Positions 5,486 to 6,441 of a stretch of DNA of 6,441 nt are shown in pieces. Source of the DNA: Myxococcales bacterium. Its GTDB lineage: Bacteria; Myxococcota_C; UBA6777. The translations under genes were made by a program, and so were the position numbers. A model generated the notes under the pieces. The model had not been told where the DNA came from and did no database searches. It saw only the letters and a list, made by a program, of their open reading frames with translations. Each line of letters begins with the position of its first letter. The stretch's first letter is position 1. The stretch lies in the NCBI GenBank assembly GCA_027005175.1, contig JALTMC010000222.1, forward strand, positions 1 through 6,441, written 5' to 3'.

Positions 5486-5578
5486 TTGGTCTACCACAAC
5501 GTGTCATTTGAGAGTCTGAACATGAGTGAAGAAGCCAGTCCACCCGATCCTATAATCTTGACGAAGCGAGGTCTGTAA
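5486..5578 (+). CDS. Possible micro-ORF (18-30 aa) ahead of the ATPase
   Basis: A short frame ends with TAA one base before the ATPase ATG (TAAGATG). Read from the TTG at 5486, with AGGA 7 nt upstream, it gives 30 residues. Read from the ATG at 5522 (weak GAGAG upstream) it gives 18 residues, starting MSEEASPPDPIILTKRGL. The ATPase Shine-Dalgarno lies inside it, so if translated it could couple or tune ATPase translation. I recognise no family, and chance is a serious alternative. Confidence 0.22.
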   Translation: MVYHNVSFESLNMSEEASPPDPIILTKRGL

Positions 5579-5579
5579 G

Positions 5580-6287
5580 ATGCCAAAACAAGATGTGATC
5601 TTTCGCAATCCCTTACGATTGTTGGGAGGGGATGCTGCCACCATTCTCCCTTCCGGTGGCTTCGGTGCCATTTCTGCTCGTGCAGGTGTTGGCAAAACGG
5701 CTCTTCTTGTGCAAATCGCACTGGAGCGAATGCTTCATGACCAGGATGTCTTACATGTCAGCCTGGGAGACCCTTTGGATAAGGTCAAACTGTGGTACAA
5801 GCAGGTTTTGACTGGTTTGTCCTCCATCTATGAGAGACATCTTGTCAAGGCGATGTGGGACGACGCTGCACATCACCGGATGATCATGACCTTTAGCGAC
5901 GTGGAAGACTTCTCTGTTCCTCGTTTTGAAGAGCGTTTGACCGACTTGACGGAGCAGCTCATCATTTCTCCACAAGTTGTTTTGTTTGATGGCTTTAGTT
6001 TCGACAATCCAAGCACAGTGAGTACACTTCGCGACCTCAAAGAGGTTGCACAGAAGTACGGGCTTCGCATTTGGTTTGCGGTTCGCTCTCATCGTCATGA
6101 ACAAGCTGCTGATGATGGCACGCCTGCCAACATGATGGAAGTCTCTGAGATGTTTGATACGATGATTCATTTGCAACCCAAAGACGGTGATATCAATGTC
6201 ACTCTGTTGAAAAGTGCACATGGAGACGAAGATCACCAAGATCTCATTTTGGATACGCGTACGATGTTGGTCAAGGATAAAGGCTAA
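5580..6287 (+). CDS. RecA/KaiC-like P-loop ATPase of unknown role
   Basis: A 235-residue soluble protein built on a RecA/RadA/KaiC-type ATPase core. The Walker A loop is ARAGVGKTA at 33-41, with Ala in place of the first Gly and the catalytic Lys39-Thr40. Residues 56-66 (DVLHVSLGDPL) match the strand after the P-loop helix. Walker B is QVVLFDG (132-138) with Asp137, and RSHRHE (169-174) is a later conserved-looking stretch. SVPRFEERLTDLTEQ (112-126) resembles a family I recall from deltaproteobacteria annotated only as hypothetical or cytoplasmic ATPase. At this length it lacks the DNA-binding and C-terminal domains of RecA or RadA, so recombinase activity is not implied. The ATG at 5580 is preceded by GAGGT 7 nt upstream. 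It lies 184 bp after the sugar operon and may have its own promoter. Its function is unknown. Confidence 0.85.
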   Translation: MPKQDVIFRNPLRLLGGDAATILPSGGFGAISARAGVGKTALLVQIALERMLHDQDVLHVSLGDPLDKVKLWYKQVLTGLSSIYERHLVKAMWDDAAHHRMIMTFSDVEDFSVPRFEERLTDLTEQLIISPQVVLFDGFSFDNPSTVSTLRDLKEVAQKYGLRIWFAVRSHRHEQAADDGTPANMMEVSEMFDTMIHLQPKDGDINVTLLKSAHGDEDHQDLILDTRTMLVKDKG

Positions 6288-6441
6288 CTGCTGAACTTCT
6301 ATGTAAATCAAACTTTTATGACGCTAGAACGTACATACTTATCGCACACGAAAGTGATTTGATAGGGTGCAGAATCCTTCCTTCTGACTCCTCATTTCCG
6401 TTCGGAAGTTGCTATTCCTCACAAAATGTTCTTTACAGTGG

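Noticed and set aside
6288-6441. tRNA, gene start or terminator at the right edge
   Set aside because: Only a 5-bp stem (TTCCG-TT-CGGAA, 6396-6407) is visible. No cloverleaf, T-run or credible reading frame with a ribosome site was found on either strand.

Overview
The window is about half G+C and densely coded. It looks like a chromosomal segment of a Gram-negative bacterium. Shine-Dalgarno sequences are strong, operons are tight, and a UDP-amino-sugar cassette of the envelope-polysaccharide type is present. The zinc-finger-less DnaJ, with its YDEFG and GFDxxQAR signature, and the small RecA-like ATPase both recall homologues I associate with deltaproteobacteria and Myxococcota. That assignment is from memory and low confidence. 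Two GCGATCGC octamers could instead hint at cyanobacteria, but two copies are too few to weigh much.

Layout. (1) 1-371: remnant of a DUF433-type (antitoxin-like) gene on the plus strand whose reading frame is broken at least once. (2) 368-2245, minus strand: a two-gene chaperone operon. A class II DnaJ/CbpA-like Hsp40 comes first, followed 36 nt later by an unusual protein with a C-terminal J domain, a linker of SKSQPT hexapeptide repeats and an unrecognised N-terminal domain. (3) 2246-2492: divergent intergenic region with a perfect 8+8 bp palindrome and possible promoters. (4) 2493-5395, plus strand: a Gfo/Idh/MocA sugar-nucleotide dehydrogenase, a DegT/DnrJ/EryC1/StrS PLP aminotransferase joined to it by an ATGA overlap, then five degenerate ~39-bp tandem repeats, then a left-handed beta-helix acyltransferase. 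(5) 5396-5579: intergenic region with a TTGACA/hairpin element and a possible micro-ORF ending one base before the next gene. (6) 5580-6287: a RecA/KaiC-like P-loop ATPase. (7) 6288-6441: nothing convincing.

How the genes work together. The dehydrogenase, aminotransferase and acyltransferase make a chemically coherent 3-step route: oxidise C3 of a UDP-N-acetyl sugar, transaminate to the 3-amino sugar, then N-acylate. This is the logic of WbpB-WbpE-WbpD, or of GnnA-GnnB plus an acyltransferase, and would supply a 2,3-diacylamido sugar for surface polysaccharide or lipid A. The two J-domain proteins are probably co-transcribed and would both act on an Hsp70. No transposase, CRISPR array, tRNA or rRNA was seen.
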